NCBI GenBank assembly: GCA_947624555.1
Contig: CANQKW010000012.1
Location: 1-40,172 of the forward strand
DNA: 40,172 bases
Direction of reading: 5' to 3'
Source of the DNA: an uncultured Clostridia bacterium
Lineage (GTDB): Bacteria > Bacillota > Clostridia > Oscillospirales > Ruminococcaceae
Shown here: positions 1-7,725 of the stretch, one piece after another
Numbering within the stretch: position 1 is the first letter of the stretch
How the letters are laid out: each line of letters opens with the position of its first letter
The notes under the pieces: generated by a model
Seen by the model: the letters and a program-made list of their open reading frames with translations, nothing else
The model's database searches: none
What the model was told of the DNA's origin: nothing
Made by a program: the position numbers and the translations under genes

Positions 1-47
1 CGGCCGCACCGCCCGCAATTAACCCCATTACCGGCCAGCCTTTTTAA
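1..47 (+). CDS. 3' end of an upstream gene (partial)
   Basis: The third reading frame is open from the left edge to a TAA at 45-47 and encodes a short Pro-rich tail ending in NPITGQPF. In related phages the gene just before the family A polymerase is often a DUF2815-type single-stranded-DNA-binding protein with a similar low-complexity end. That is context only, because too little is present to identify it. It is followed by a run of nine G residues (52-60) and then the polymerase start. Confidence 0.4.
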   Translation, partial: AAPPAINPITGQPF

Positions 48-65
48 GCAAGGGGGGGGGCATAA

Positions 66-2045
66 ATGCACGACCTCAACATTGACATTGAAACTTTTTC
101 AAGCGTGCCGATCAAAGCGGCGGGCGCGCAAAGATACATTGCAAGCCCCGATTTTGAGATTTTGTTATTTGCCTATTCCCTTGACGGATCGCCGGTTGTC
201 TGCATAGACCTCGCCCAGGGCGAAACGCTCCCGCCGTGGCTTATAAGCGCGCTGACCTCTCCCGAATACTTAAAGCACGCTTATAATGCCGCGTTTGAAT
301 GGGGCTGCTTGTCAAAATTCCTCGGCGTCTGGCTCCCGCCCGATCAATGGCGGTGTACAATGGTACACGGCTTATACCGTGGTTTTACCGCGGGTTTGGC
401 GGCTACGGGGGCCGCGCTGGGTTTACCGGAGGACAAGCGCAAATTGTCAACGGGAATGGCTTTAATTCGTTATTTCTGCATACCTTGCGCGCCGACAAAG
501 ACCAACGGCGGACGCACGCGGAATTACCCGCGGCACGATCCCGCAAAGTGGGCGCTTTTCAAGGAATACAACGTGCAAGATGTTGTTACGGAAATGGAGA
601 TTGCAAAGCGGCTGGCGTCCGTGCCGGTTCCGCCGACGGTGCAGAAAGAATGGGAAACGGATTTAATAATCAACAGCCGCGGCGTTGCGGTTGATATGGA
701 GCTTGTGCGCGGCGCGTTGGAATGTTCGGACCGTGTAACCTCGGAGCTTATGGCCGAGGCTATGAGTTTAACCGGCGTGCGCAACCCTAATTCTGTTAAA
801 CAGTTACGCGAATGGTTGACCGAGGAGCTTGACACCGAGGTTGACAAGCTCGACAAAAGCATTGTTGCGCGGCTGCTTAACGGCGACGGCACCTCGGATA
901 AAGCGCGGCGCGTGCTTGAAATCCGCCAGGAGTTAGGCAAAAGCAGCACGAAAAAATACAACGCTATTGAAAACGCGGTTTGCCCCGATGGGCGCGTGCG
1001 CGGGCTTTTGCAATTCTACGGCGCGAACCGTACCGGACGGTGGGCGGGCCGGCTGGTGCAGGTGCAGAACCTCCCGCGGACCTATACAAGCCCGCTTGAA
1101 TTTGCCCGTGACCTGGTTAAAACCCGCCGCGTTGACGCCTTAAAATGCGTTTACGGCGGCGTTATGGATACGCTTTCACAGCTTATCCGCACGGCGTTTG
1201 TGGCGGCTCCGGGGAATATTTTAATTGACGCGGATTTTTCCGCGATCGAGGCCCGCGTTATTTCGTGGCTTGCGGGCGAGGAATGGCGCCTTGAGGTTTT
1301 CCGGACGCACGGCAAAATCTACGAGGCATCCGCGGCGCAAATGTTCGGCGTGCCGATAGACCGCATAAAAAAGGGAAATCCCGAATATGCGTTGCGTGCA
1401 AAGGGCAAAGTCGCTGAATTGGCCCTCGGCTACCAGGGCAGCGCGGGCGCGCTTATCAATATGGGCGCGCTTGAAATGGGGTTGTCGGAGGAGGATTTGC
1501 CGGACATTGTGGGGCGCTGGCGCAATGCAAATGCGCGAATACGGGATTTGTGGTATAAAATGGACGCGGCGGCCGTGCAAGTAATTTCCGAGGGTGGCAG
1601 CGTCGGCGTGAATGGGCTTGTGTTTTCACGCGAATATAACCCCGCCGCGGGCGTTGACGCGATGACGATCCTTTTACCCGCCGGGCGCAAATTATACTAT
1701 AACTCCCCGCGCCTCGGCGTCAACCGTTTTGGCGGACGGTCCATTGTTTATATGGGCTTGAATGATAAAAACAAATGGGGGGAAATTGAAACCTACGGCG
1801 GAAAGCTGACGGAAAATTGCGTGCAAGCAATAGCGCGGGATTGTCTTTCGCAAGCTATTGAACACTTGGAGGCCGCGGGGCTGCACGTCATTTTCCACAT
1901 ACACGACGAGGTTGTTATTGATTGTCCTCCCGGAACCGCCACACTTGAGGACGTGGTGGAGATTATGGCGCGGCCCATCCCCTGGGCGCCGGGTTTACCG
2001 CTGGGCGCTGACGGGTGGATCGGTACGTTTTTCAAGAAAGATTGA
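66..2045 (+). CDS. polA: DNA polymerase, family A, with 3'-5' exonuclease domain
   Basis: This is the phage replicative DNA polymerase. The N-terminal third is a DnaQ-like proofreading exonuclease: Exo I is DIET at residues 7-10, Exo II lies in the NAAFEW stretch near residue 75, and Exo III in the YNVQD region near 168. The polymerase domain carries motif A (DADFSAIEAR, about 388-397), motif B (an RAKGK...ALGYQG stretch, about 443-457) and motif C (HIHDEVVID, about 611-619). At 659 aa it matches the length of phage PolA proteins that lack the 5' nuclease. The start is ATG at 66, 5 nt after a G9 tract that may act as a weak ribosome site. It heads the replication and modification block; the next gene begins 15 bases after the stop. 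Confidence 0.95.
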   Translation: MHDLNIDIETFSSVPIKAAGAQRYIASPDFEILLFAYSLDGSPVVCIDLAQGETLPPWLISALTSPEYLKHAYNAAFEWGCLSKFLGVWLPPDQWRCTMVHGLYRGFTAGLAATGAALGLPEDKRKLSTGMALIRYFCIPCAPTKTNGGRTRNYPRHDPAKWALFKEYNVQDVVTEMEIAKRLASVPVPPTVQKEWETDLIINSRGVAVDMELVRGALECSDRVTSELMAEAMSLTGVRNPNSVKQLREWLTEELDTEVDKLDKSIVARLLNGDGTSDKARRVLEIRQELGKSSTKKYNAIENAVCPDGRVRGLLQFYGANRTGRWAGRLVQVQNLPRTYTSPLEFARDLVKTRRVDALKCVYGGVMDTLSQLIRTAFVAAPGNILIDADFSAIEARVISWLAGEEWRLEVFRTHGKIYEASAAQMFGVPIDRIKKGNPEYALRAKGKVAELALGYQGSAGALINMGALEMGLSEEDLPDIVGRWRNANARIRDLWYKMDAAAVQVISEGGSVGVNGLVFSREYNPAAGVDAMTILLPAGRKLYYNSPRLGVNRFGGRSIVYMGLNDKNKWGEIETYGGKLTENCVQAIARDCLSQAIEHLEAAGLHVIFHIHDEVVIDCPPGTATLEDVVEIMARPIPWAPGLPLGADGWIGTFFKKD

Positions 2046-2059
2046 GGAGGTGTTGGTGT

Positions 2060-2773
2060 ATGCGTTATCAAGGCGGGAAATCCCGCATTGCGGCACACAT
2101 CGCCCCTTTTATCATAGCGGAGGGGGGGGCTTGCTTTGTTAGCTTGTTTTGCGGCTCTTGTGCGGTGGAAAACCTGGTTGCGCCGCATTTCAAGCGGGTT
2201 ATTCTCAACGATAAACACGAATATTTAATTGCGCTGCTTAAAGGCTTGCAAGCCGGCTATGCATTGCCGGACGAAATCACCGAGGCGCAATACAAGCATA
2301 TTCGGGAAAATAAAACCGCCGATCCGGTCCTCACCGGCTTTGTCGGGTTCGGGTGCAGCTTTGGTGGGCGCTTTTTCGAGGGTTACGCGCGGAGTGCAGA
2401 CCGCACAAATTATGCCGCGCAAAGCAAAGCGTCGTTGCTTAAAGGAACGGCAAACCTCGGAAACGCTGAAATAATATGCGGCGACTACCGCGCCGCCCCG
2501 ATACCGCCGCGCACGGTGATTTATGCCGACCCGCCCTATTGCAATACAAAGGGCTATGGGTGTGAAAAATTCGACACGGCGGCGTTTTGGGTTGCAATGC
2601 GGCTGCTTGCAGACACCGGGCATAAAGTCTTTATCAGCGAGCAAACCGCGCCGCCCGATTTTACTTGCGTTTGGGAAAAACCGTTCACGCGAACCCTGGA
2701 CCGGAATAAACAAAATCAATTTTCCGTTACGGAAAAGTTGTTTACTTATCATTCAAAGTTGGAGGTACTATGA
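2060..2773 (+). CDS. D12-class adenine-N6 DNA methyltransferase (Dam-like)
   Basis: This gene transfers a methyl group from SAM to adenine N6 in DNA. It begins MRYQGGKSRIA, the SAM-binding motif of the D12/Dam class. A glycine-rich FVSLFCGSCAVE stretch follows, and the catalytic DPPY (in YADPPYCNTKGY) lies near residues 172-175. ATG 2060 is chosen over an upstream in-frame start because it has GAGGAGG (2045-2050) at good spacing and places the QGGK motif at the N-terminus, giving 237 aa. The end overlaps the next gene by ATGA. It is a solitary methylase with no restriction enzyme beside it, which suggests self-protection against host restriction or a regulatory mark. Its target sequence cannot be read from the protein. 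Confidence 0.9.
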   Translation: MRYQGGKSRIAAHIAPFIIAEGGACFVSLFCGSCAVENLVAPHFKRVILNDKHEYLIALLKGLQAGYALPDEITEAQYKHIRENKTADPVLTGFVGFGCSFGGRFFEGYARSADRTNYAAQSKASLLKGTANLGNAEIICGDYRAAPIPPRTVIYADPPYCNTKGYGCEKFDTAAFWVAMRLLADTGHKVFISEQTAPPDFTCVWEKPFTRTLDRNKQNQFSVTEKLFTYHSKLEVL

Positions 2774-3489
2774 AAGCAGAAAACATTTTGAAACTTGCGG
2801 AACGGCTGAAAACCGCCCTCGATCCTAATAACGAGCATCCGCGCCCCGCAAGCCTTGACAAGCTCAAAGCGCTTGACGCTATGATCCCGAATGACCCCGT
2901 AACCCTTGCGTCGCTGCTGGTTGCGGAGTGCGTGGAGGACATAAGACAAAGCGAGATTAAAAAGACCGGTAGAACTACCGCGTATAAAGCCGCCTTGCGC
3001 ATTTTGAAATCCGCCGAAAGCGGACAGCCGACGCACAAAGATTGGGCCTACGCGCAAATAATCGAGGGCTTTCAGTATTTCACCAACGGTTACGCGCTTT
3101 TAAGGCTTGCAAACAAATTGCCGCTTGAACCCGTGCCGGCTGACGTCGGAATTACAATGCAGCTTGACGCAAAATTTATGGAGTATATCGCCCCTTGTAC
3201 GGTAGAAATCAAGGACCTCCCGACCGCGGGCGAGGTGGCGGCCTACATAAAAAAGGCGCGCGCCGCAAGCTCCGAAAAGAACCCGCGCATTGATTATCGC
3301 TTTGCTTGTGGGTTGTTTGTAAACGCCGAATATTTGCGCGATGTGTTAGAAATCATTGACGACGAGGGCTATACCGCGTATGCTAACGCCGAAAATACGC
3401 GGTTGTATATCAAAAGCGAATTTGGGGCGGACGCGCTGGTTTTCGGGTTGCGCCGGGATCGGACACCGGGAATAACACCGGCGCAATAA
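2770..3489 (+). CDS. Hypothetical phage protein, 239 aa
   Basis: I do not recognise a named family with confidence. The first 140 residues look helical and charged. The last 60 residues (FACGLFVNAEYLRDVLEI, then short strands ending ADALVFGLR) vaguely resemble the C-terminal part of phage sliding-clamp-like proteins, but this is a weak impression. It overlaps the upstream D12 methylase by ATGA and the following MT-A70 methylase by an ATAA arrangement, so it sits in a tightly coupled operon. Its last 100 bases are also open in the -1 frame, which leads straight into the MT-A70 catalytic motif (see the findings). Confidence 0.8.
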   Translation: MKAENILKLAERLKTALDPNNEHPRPASLDKLKALDAMIPNDPVTLASLLVAECVEDIRQSEIKKTGRTTAYKAALRILKSAESGQPTHKDWAYAQIIEGFQYFTNGYALLRLANKLPLEPVPADVGITMQLDAKFMEYIAPCTVEIKDLPTAGEVAAYIKKARAASSEKNPRIDYRFACGLFVNAEYLRDVLEIIDDEGYTAYANAENTRLYIKSEFGADALVFGLRRDRTPGITPAQ

Positions 3490-4034
3490 TACCATTCCCG
3501 CGCGGCAAATTCAGCGTTATTTACGCCGATCCGCCGTGGAAATATGACGGTAGAATGATCCACGGAAACGCCGAGGACCACTACCGAACAATGCCGCTTG
3601 ACGAAATTTGTGCCCTGCCGGTTCCGGAAATCGCCGCCGACGATTGCGTACTTTTCTTATGGGCGACTTACCCGATGTTGCGTGAGGCGCTTACGGTTAT
3701 TAAAGCGTGGGGCTTTGAGTATAAAACGATCGGCTTTCAATGGGTTAAGCAGACAAAGACCGAAAGCGGTTACTTTTTCGGCCTCGGACGCTGGACGCGC
3801 GGAAATTCGGAGCCGTGTTTGATTGCTACAAAAGGAAAGCCGAGCCGCGCAAAAGCAAATATAAGTCAACTAATTATTTCCCCCATACGCGATCATTCAC
3901 AGAAACCCGACATTGTACGGGATAAAATTGTTGAACTGATGGGGGGGGATCAGTCCTACATAGAACTTTTTGCAAGGTCCACCGCGCCTGGCTGGGCGTC
4001 GTGGGGAAATGAGGTGAATAAATATGCACTATAA
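3486..4034 (+). CDS. MT-A70 family adenine methyltransferase, non-canonical start
   Basis: This protein resembles MT-A70 adenine-N6 methyltransferases. It has the catalytic DPPW (codons 3528-3539, in SVIYADPPWKYDG), the strand LFLWAT, a GYFFGLGRWTR segment, and a C-terminal VELMGG...ELFARSTAPGWASWGNE, typical of the family. The first ATG is at 3555, downstream of DPPW, so starting there would delete the active site. The frame is open from 3387 but contains no ATG, GTG or TTG before 3555. The best guess is ATA at 3486, overlapping the TAA of the preceding gene and giving 182 aa. ATT 3519 or a -1 frameshift from the preceding gene are alternatives. The C-terminus overlaps the DUF4406 gene. Confidence 0.8.
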   Translation: MIPFPRGKFSVIYADPPWKYDGRMIHGNAEDHYRTMPLDEICALPVPEIAADDCVLFLWATYPMLREALTVIKAWGFEYKTIGFQWVKQTKTESGYFFGLGRWTRGNSEPCLIATKGKPSRAKANISQLIISPIRDHSQKPDIVRDKIVELMGGDQSYIELFARSTAPGWASWGNEVNKYAL

Positions 4035-4368
4035 ACCGGTTGCGTTTATTTCCGGTAAAATCACGGGTGACAAAAACTATAAAGCAAAATTCGAGGACGC
4101 GCAAAAAACGCTTGAAAGCCGCGGTTTTGTGGTTATTAACCCCGCTTGTTTGCCCCTGGGCTTGTGGGATGCCGATTATATGCGTATATGCCACGCAATG
4201 ATTGACAGCGCGGACATCGTTATATTTTTACCCGATTGGCGTAACAGCCGCGGTGCGCGGCTTGAAAAGCAATATTGCAACTACACCGGAAAGGCTAACC
4301 TCAAACTTGATGAGGCGCTGATTGTTGCGAATGTACGAAACGAATTGTGGGAGGATTTGCCGAAATGA
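4024..4368 (+). CDS. DUF4406 / nucleoside 2-deoxyribosyltransferase-like protein
   Basis: At 114 aa, this matches DUF4406, a small Rossmann-like family related to nucleoside 2-deoxyribosyltransferases. Visible signatures are FISGKITGDKNY at the N-terminus, the central VVINPACLPLG, DYMRICHAMIDSADIVIFLPDW and the SRGARLEKQY stretch, where the family places its catalytic Glu. The substrate is unknown. In phages these genes commonly sit among nucleotide and DNA-modification genes, as here between two methyltransferases. ATG 4024 overlaps the upstream gene by 11 bases, and the stop overlaps the next start as ATGA (4365-4368). Confidence 0.85.
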   Translation: MHYKPVAFISGKITGDKNYKAKFEDAQKTLESRGFVVINPACLPLGLWDADYMRICHAMIDSADIVIFLPDWRNSRGARLEKQYCNYTGKANLKLDEALIVANVRNELWEDLPK

Positions 4369-5216
4369 AACACTACGGCGATATAACCAAAATCAACGGC
4401 GCCGCCGTTGAAACCGTCAATGTGATTATCGGCGGCAGCCCGTGCCAGGATTTAAGCGTTGCGGGAAAGCAGGAAGGCCTCGCGGGCGAACGGTCCGGGC
4501 TTTTTATGGAGCAATTAAGAATTATAAAAGAAATGAGGAGGGCGGACTATGAACGAGGACGCAGAGCAGCAGACATCCGACCGCGCTTTATGGTGTGGGA
4601 AAACGTGCCAGGAGCTTTCAGCGCAAACAAAGGCGCCGACTTCGGGTGCGTCTTGCACGAAATCGTCAAAATCGTTGACGAAAAAGACCCCGCTATTCCT
4701 TTACCTAAAACCGGGTGGCCCCCAGCCGGATGCCTCGTCGGAATGGGTGGAGAATGGAGCGTTGCGTACAGAGTTTTTGACGCACAGTTTTGGGGAGTAC
4801 CCCAGCGCCGAAAAAGAATCGCGCTTGTCGCAGATTTTGGAGGAAAATGCGCCCCCGAAATATTATTTGAGCGCGAGGGCGTGCCAGGGTATATTGAACC
4901 GTGCGGAACGGCGGGGGAAAGTTTTACCGGAACGGCTGAAAACCGCGCTTATGCAGCAAGCCGCGCGGGATGCGCCTACTGTATTCAAGGAAACTGTATT
5001 GACAGAGCCGACACCGCCGGATGCAACGGGCGGGGGTGGACCGAGGACGTGAGTTATACTCTCAACACCATTGACCGCCCCGCGGTGGTATATAGCGAGG
5101 ATAACGTAACGAGCAAAGTAAACGCAAGCAACCCGCAACCCGGCGACCCGTGTTGCACATTAGCCGCAACGGGCGCGGCGCGAACATTGGTTGTAACAGA
5201 GCGCCCCCCCCGCTGA
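4365..5216 (+). CDS. Cytosine-5 DNA methyltransferase, catalytic part (circularly permuted, split)
   Basis: This piece carries the middle of a C5-cytosine methyltransferase. It has motif IV with the catalytic cysteine (GGSPCQDLSVAG), motif VI (MVWENVPGAFS) and motif VIII (QFWGVPQRRKRIALVADFGG). Motif I, which binds SAM, and motifs IX-X are absent; they lie in the fragment at 6378-6978. ATG 4365 overlaps the previous stop as ATGA and has GGAGG just upstream, and the protein opens with KHYGDITKI, which normally follows motif I. So the gene is permuted. The frame stops at 5214-5216 directly after a C8 tract (5204-5211). The protein sequence continues in the -1 frame, through repeated TL-rich segments typical of the variable region. 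Confidence 0.85.
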   Translation: MKHYGDITKINGAAVETVNVIIGGSPCQDLSVAGKQEGLAGERSGLFMEQLRIIKEMRRADYERGRRAADIRPRFMVWENVPGAFSANKGADFGCVLHEIVKIVDEKDPAIPLPKTGWPPAGCLVGMGGEWSVAYRVFDAQFWGVPQRRKRIALVADFGGKCAPEILFEREGVPGYIEPCGTAGESFTGTAENRAYAASRAGCAYCIQGNCIDRADTAGCNGRGWTEDVSYTLNTIDRPAVVYSEDNVTSKVNASNPQPGDPCCTLAATGAARTLVVTERPPR

Positions 5217-5451
5217 TTTTCAAACCCGGCGCCGCGTCACGTTTAGGCGGGAATGTTTGGAGTGACGGCATCGCGCCAACGCTTACCGCTGAATTTAGCG
5301 ATAACATTCCCGCCTTATGCTTGGAAAACCATCCTCAAGACAGCCGCGTTGACTATGCAAAAGACAATGTGGTGCAGACTTTAAGCGCTAAAATGGGGAC
5401 CGGGGGGGCAACGTGCCACTAATAATGGAAAGGAAAAATAACACCGAATGA
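5210..5451 (+). pseudogene. Out-of-frame continuation of the cytosine methyltransferase
   Basis: Coding continues after the C8 tract in the -1 frame, with the segments FKPGAASRLGG, IAPTLTAEFSDN and VVQTLSAKMGTGG. At a G7 tract (5402-5408) the frame breaks again: the current frame stops at 5422, while another -1 step gives GGNVPLIME and a TGA at 5449-5451 that overlaps the ATG of the next gene. Both breaks are one base at a G or C homopolymer. They may be assembly errors, slippage-prone contingency tracts or ribosomal slippage; C_CCC_CCC at 5204-5210 has a classical slippery form. If corrected, 4365-5451 would be one gene. Confidence 0.7.
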
Positions 5452-6377
5452 ATACCGAAAAAGAACGCCTCGCAATTTTATATTTGCGGGATTTTGAGCC
5501 GAAAGACGACGATCGGGGCTATTATTTATGCTATTCCGGCGGCAAAGACAGCGACGCAATACGGATTTTGGCCCAGCTTGCGGGGGTTAAGCACGAATGT
5601 AAACACAGCTTAACAACTGTTGACGCCCCGGAATCCGTGCGCTACGTCCAAAAAACAATAGGCCGGGAAAACATAGAAATCCCCCCCCTCTCAATGTGGC
5701 AGCTTATCGTAAAAAAGGGTATGCCGCCGACGCGCCTTGTGCGCTACTGTTGTGAACACTTGAAAGAACGCGGCGGCGCGGGGCGGTTGAAAATAACCGG
5801 CGTGCGTGCTGCTGAAAGTGTGGAGCGCGCGAAAAACGCGGCGGATATAAAGATTATCGGAAAGCCGAAAACAACACAAAAGTTGGCTGACGAAAACGGC
5901 GCAATTTATCGCGTGACCGACAAAGGCGGCCTCGCCTTGAACTTTGACGACGCCGCCGGGCGCCGTTTGGTTGAAAGGTGCTACCGAACTACAATGACAA
6001 TGATAAACCCCATTATTGATTGGACGGATCAAGACGTGTGGGAATTTTTAAGGCATTATGGGTGCGAGGCAAACCCCTTGTATCAATGTGGATTTAAGCG
6101 CGTCGGGTGCATTGGTTGTCCGATGGCGCGCCCCAGATACCGAAAACACGAATTTGCTTTATACCCGAAATATCGGCAGCTTTACGTTAAAGCCTTTGAC
6201 CGTATGCTTGAACACAATGTGGCAAAGGACCGGACGTATAAGCAGCATTGGAAAACCGGCGAGGACGTTTTGCGTTGGTGGTTGGAGGACGATCCCTCGC
6301 AAATAACGCTTGACGACCTGGAAGAAATGGCCGCCTACGCGGGCGAGGACCTTAACGAATGGCGGGGGCTTTACTGA
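5448..6377 (+). CDS. PAPS-reductase-family protein (PP-loop, iron-sulfur)
   Basis: This is a 309-aa member of the phosphoadenosine phosphosulfate reductase family of ATP pyrophosphatases. The PP-loop SGGKDS is at residues 30-35. Cysteines C101-C102 (RYCCEHLKE) and C214, C221 and C224 (CGFKRVGCIGCP) resemble the 4Fe-4S ligands of this group. Known relatives activate substrates with ATP or move sulfur; DndC of the phosphorothioation pathway belongs to the same superfamily. No other dnd genes are present, so that role is not supported. The gene sits exactly between the two halves of the permuted cytosine methyltransferase: it starts by ATGA overlap with the first half and ends one codon before the second. 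Confidence 0.88.
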   Translation: MNTEKERLAILYLRDFEPKDDDRGYYLCYSGGKDSDAIRILAQLAGVKHECKHSLTTVDAPESVRYVQKTIGRENIEIPPLSMWQLIVKKGMPPTRLVRYCCEHLKERGGAGRLKITGVRAAESVERAKNAADIKIIGKPKTTQKLADENGAIYRVTDKGGLALNFDDAAGRRLVERCYRTTMTMINPIIDWTDQDVWEFLRHYGCEANPLYQCGFKRVGCIGCPMARPRYRKHEFALYPKYRQLYVKAFDRMLEHNVAKDRTYKQHWKTGEDVLRWWLEDDPSQITLDDLEEMAAYAGEDLNEWRGLY

Positions 6378-6387
6378 ATGAACGTTT

Positions 6388-6978
6388 ATGAAAATTATCA
6401 ATTCGCGGGCTTTCGTGAGGGCTGCGGAACTCTCAAAGCAAGCGGCGGCGACTACGGGGGGGGGTTCTGAAAATTTGGTAGTATATGAGAACTACGACGG
6501 CGGCCAGATAACCGGCACGCTGACGGCAAACAACGCGGGAGGAGGACAGCGTATGCCCGATAAAGAAAACTTTAATTGTGTTGTGGGCGCCACGGACGAG
6601 CCGGACGAGGGCGCAACATATATCGTGCGGCGGCTGACGCCGCTTGAATGTGAACGGCTCCAGGGTTTTCCGGACGGTTGGACGGACATCGGAGCGTGGA
6701 CGGACACAAAAGGAAAGCTGCACAAGGAAAGCGCGGACGCGGCGCGTTATAAGGCATTAGGAAACAGCATCGCCCTCCCGTCGTGGATTTATGTATTGCA
6801 GCGGCTTTCACTTTGTTGCAATGGTGATTATACGATGGCGAGTTTATTTGACGGGATTGGCGGCTTTCCGCTGATATGGGAAAGCATAAACGGCGCGGGT
6901 TCGTGCTTGTGGGCGTCGGAAATCGAGGAATTTCCGATTGCGGTTACAAAGTACCATTTTCCGGAGCCTGGATCGTAA
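6388..6978 (+). CDS. Cytosine-5 DNA methyltransferase, SAM-binding and motif IX-X part
   Basis: This is the second half of the permuted methyltransferase. It has RRLTPLECERLQGFPDGW (motif IX region), YKALGNSIALPSW (motif X) and then, at the C-terminus, MASLFDGIGGFPLIW (motif I, SAM binding) followed by WASEIEEFPIAVTKYHFPE. That end would lead directly into the KHYGDITKI start of the first half. The listed frame opens at 6388, but conserved-looking coding probably begins at ATG 6378, right after the PAPS-reductase stop (MNVYENYQFAGF, then GTLKASGGDYGGG), and enters this frame across a G9 tract (6456-6464) by skipping one G. Thus a third homopolymer frame problem affects the same enzyme. Confidence 0.82.
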   Translation: MKIINSRAFVRAAELSKQAAATTGGGSENLVVYENYDGGQITGTLTANNAGGGQRMPDKENFNCVVGATDEPDEGATYIVRRLTPLECERLQGFPDGWTDIGAWTDTKGKLHKESADAARYKALGNSIALPSWIYVLQRLSLCCNGDYTMASLFDGIGGFPLIWESINGAGSCLWASEIEEFPIAVTKYHFPEPGS

Positions 6979-7089
6979 ACCGCGAAATTTGCGTTTTAAG
7001 GGGCTTTTACCCTTTGGGGTATAATTTCCCTACCTTGCGAAAAAGTCTTGAAATCGGGGCGGTTCCGGTTGAAATCTGATGTGTTATGA

Positions 7090-7506
7090 ATGGACGGTGA
7101 TATTTTGAAATCAAATTATAAAAATCAGATTAAAAGCCTTGCGGAAACAAAGCGAGAGGAAACCCTCGGCGTTGTGCGCCGCTTGTGGGAGCTTACGGCG
7201 CTTTTGGCGTTATCCCGTGAATTTGGGTTCGGTCCGAAACGCTTAAAACGTTTTGCTGACGCCCTGACCGCGGCGCAAGCCGAATTTAACACACGCGCAA
7301 CCGCGACCGATCCGTATAACCGCAAGCACCAGGAATTAACGAATATTGACGCGGCGATTGTGCAGACGATCCGCGAGTTACGGGCGTCGGGCATAGATCA
7401 CCGAAAAATTATTGACGACGGTTGCGAAATCATAATGACCGACGAAAACGGAAAGCAGCGCAACATCGATGATTTTATAGACCGTCTGGAACGTGGAGGA
7501 AAATAA
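7090..7506 (+). CDS. Hypothetical protein, 138 aa
   Basis: The family is not recognised by name. The protein is helical, with a GFGPKRLKRFADAL segment near residues 45-60, a layout common in small replication-block proteins of clostridial phages. TTG at 7105 (GGTGA at 7095-7099) is an alternative start that would remove five residues. The preceding 110 bases (6979-7089) hold no gene I can support. The stop overlaps the next start as TAATG. Confidence 0.7.
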   Translation: MDGDILKSNYKNQIKSLAETKREETLGVVRRLWELTALLALSREFGFGPKRLKRFADALTAAQAEFNTRATATDPYNRKHQELTNIDAAIVQTIRELRASGIDHRKIIDDGCEIIMTDENGKQRNIDDFIDRLERGGK

Positions 7507-7712
7507 TGATAGGCGACAAAAACAACCTTTTCAACAACGGTGAGGGTTATCCCGACCCCACCGCATACGGCGCGATTAAAGATGAAAATCTGCTTGAGGG
7601 CCGCGTCGGCTTTTTGGTTAAGGTGTTGAAATACATTGCGAACAACGCCGGCTTTGACGTTATCAACCGCATTGAGCTTAAAGACCGCGCCAGCGGGCGC
7701 GTATTCAAGTAG
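7506..7712 (+). CDS. Small hypothetical protein, 68 aa
   Basis: This small protein has no recognised domain. It opens MIGDKNNLFNNGEGYPDPTA and has a helical middle (GFLVKVLKYIANNAGFDVI). It is coupled to the gene before it by TAATG at 7504-7508 and precedes the VapE-type primase/helicase by 13 bases. Its place in the replication block suggests an accessory role there, but nothing in the sequence shows its function. Confidence 0.65.
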   Translation: MIGDKNNLFNNGEGYPDPTAYGAIKDENLLEGRVGFLVKVLKYIANNAGFDVINRIELKDRASGRVFK

Positions 7713-7725
7713 AGGGGGGGGCGTT

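Noticed and set aside
4549-5052. + strand open frame overlapping the methyltransferase catalytic part
   Set aside because: It overlaps the real frame with motifs IV-VIII, and its translation has no recognisable features.
5448-6377. DndC phosphorothioation gene
   Set aside because: Only the superfamily match is visible; dndB, dndD and dndE are absent and the neighbours are methyltransferases.
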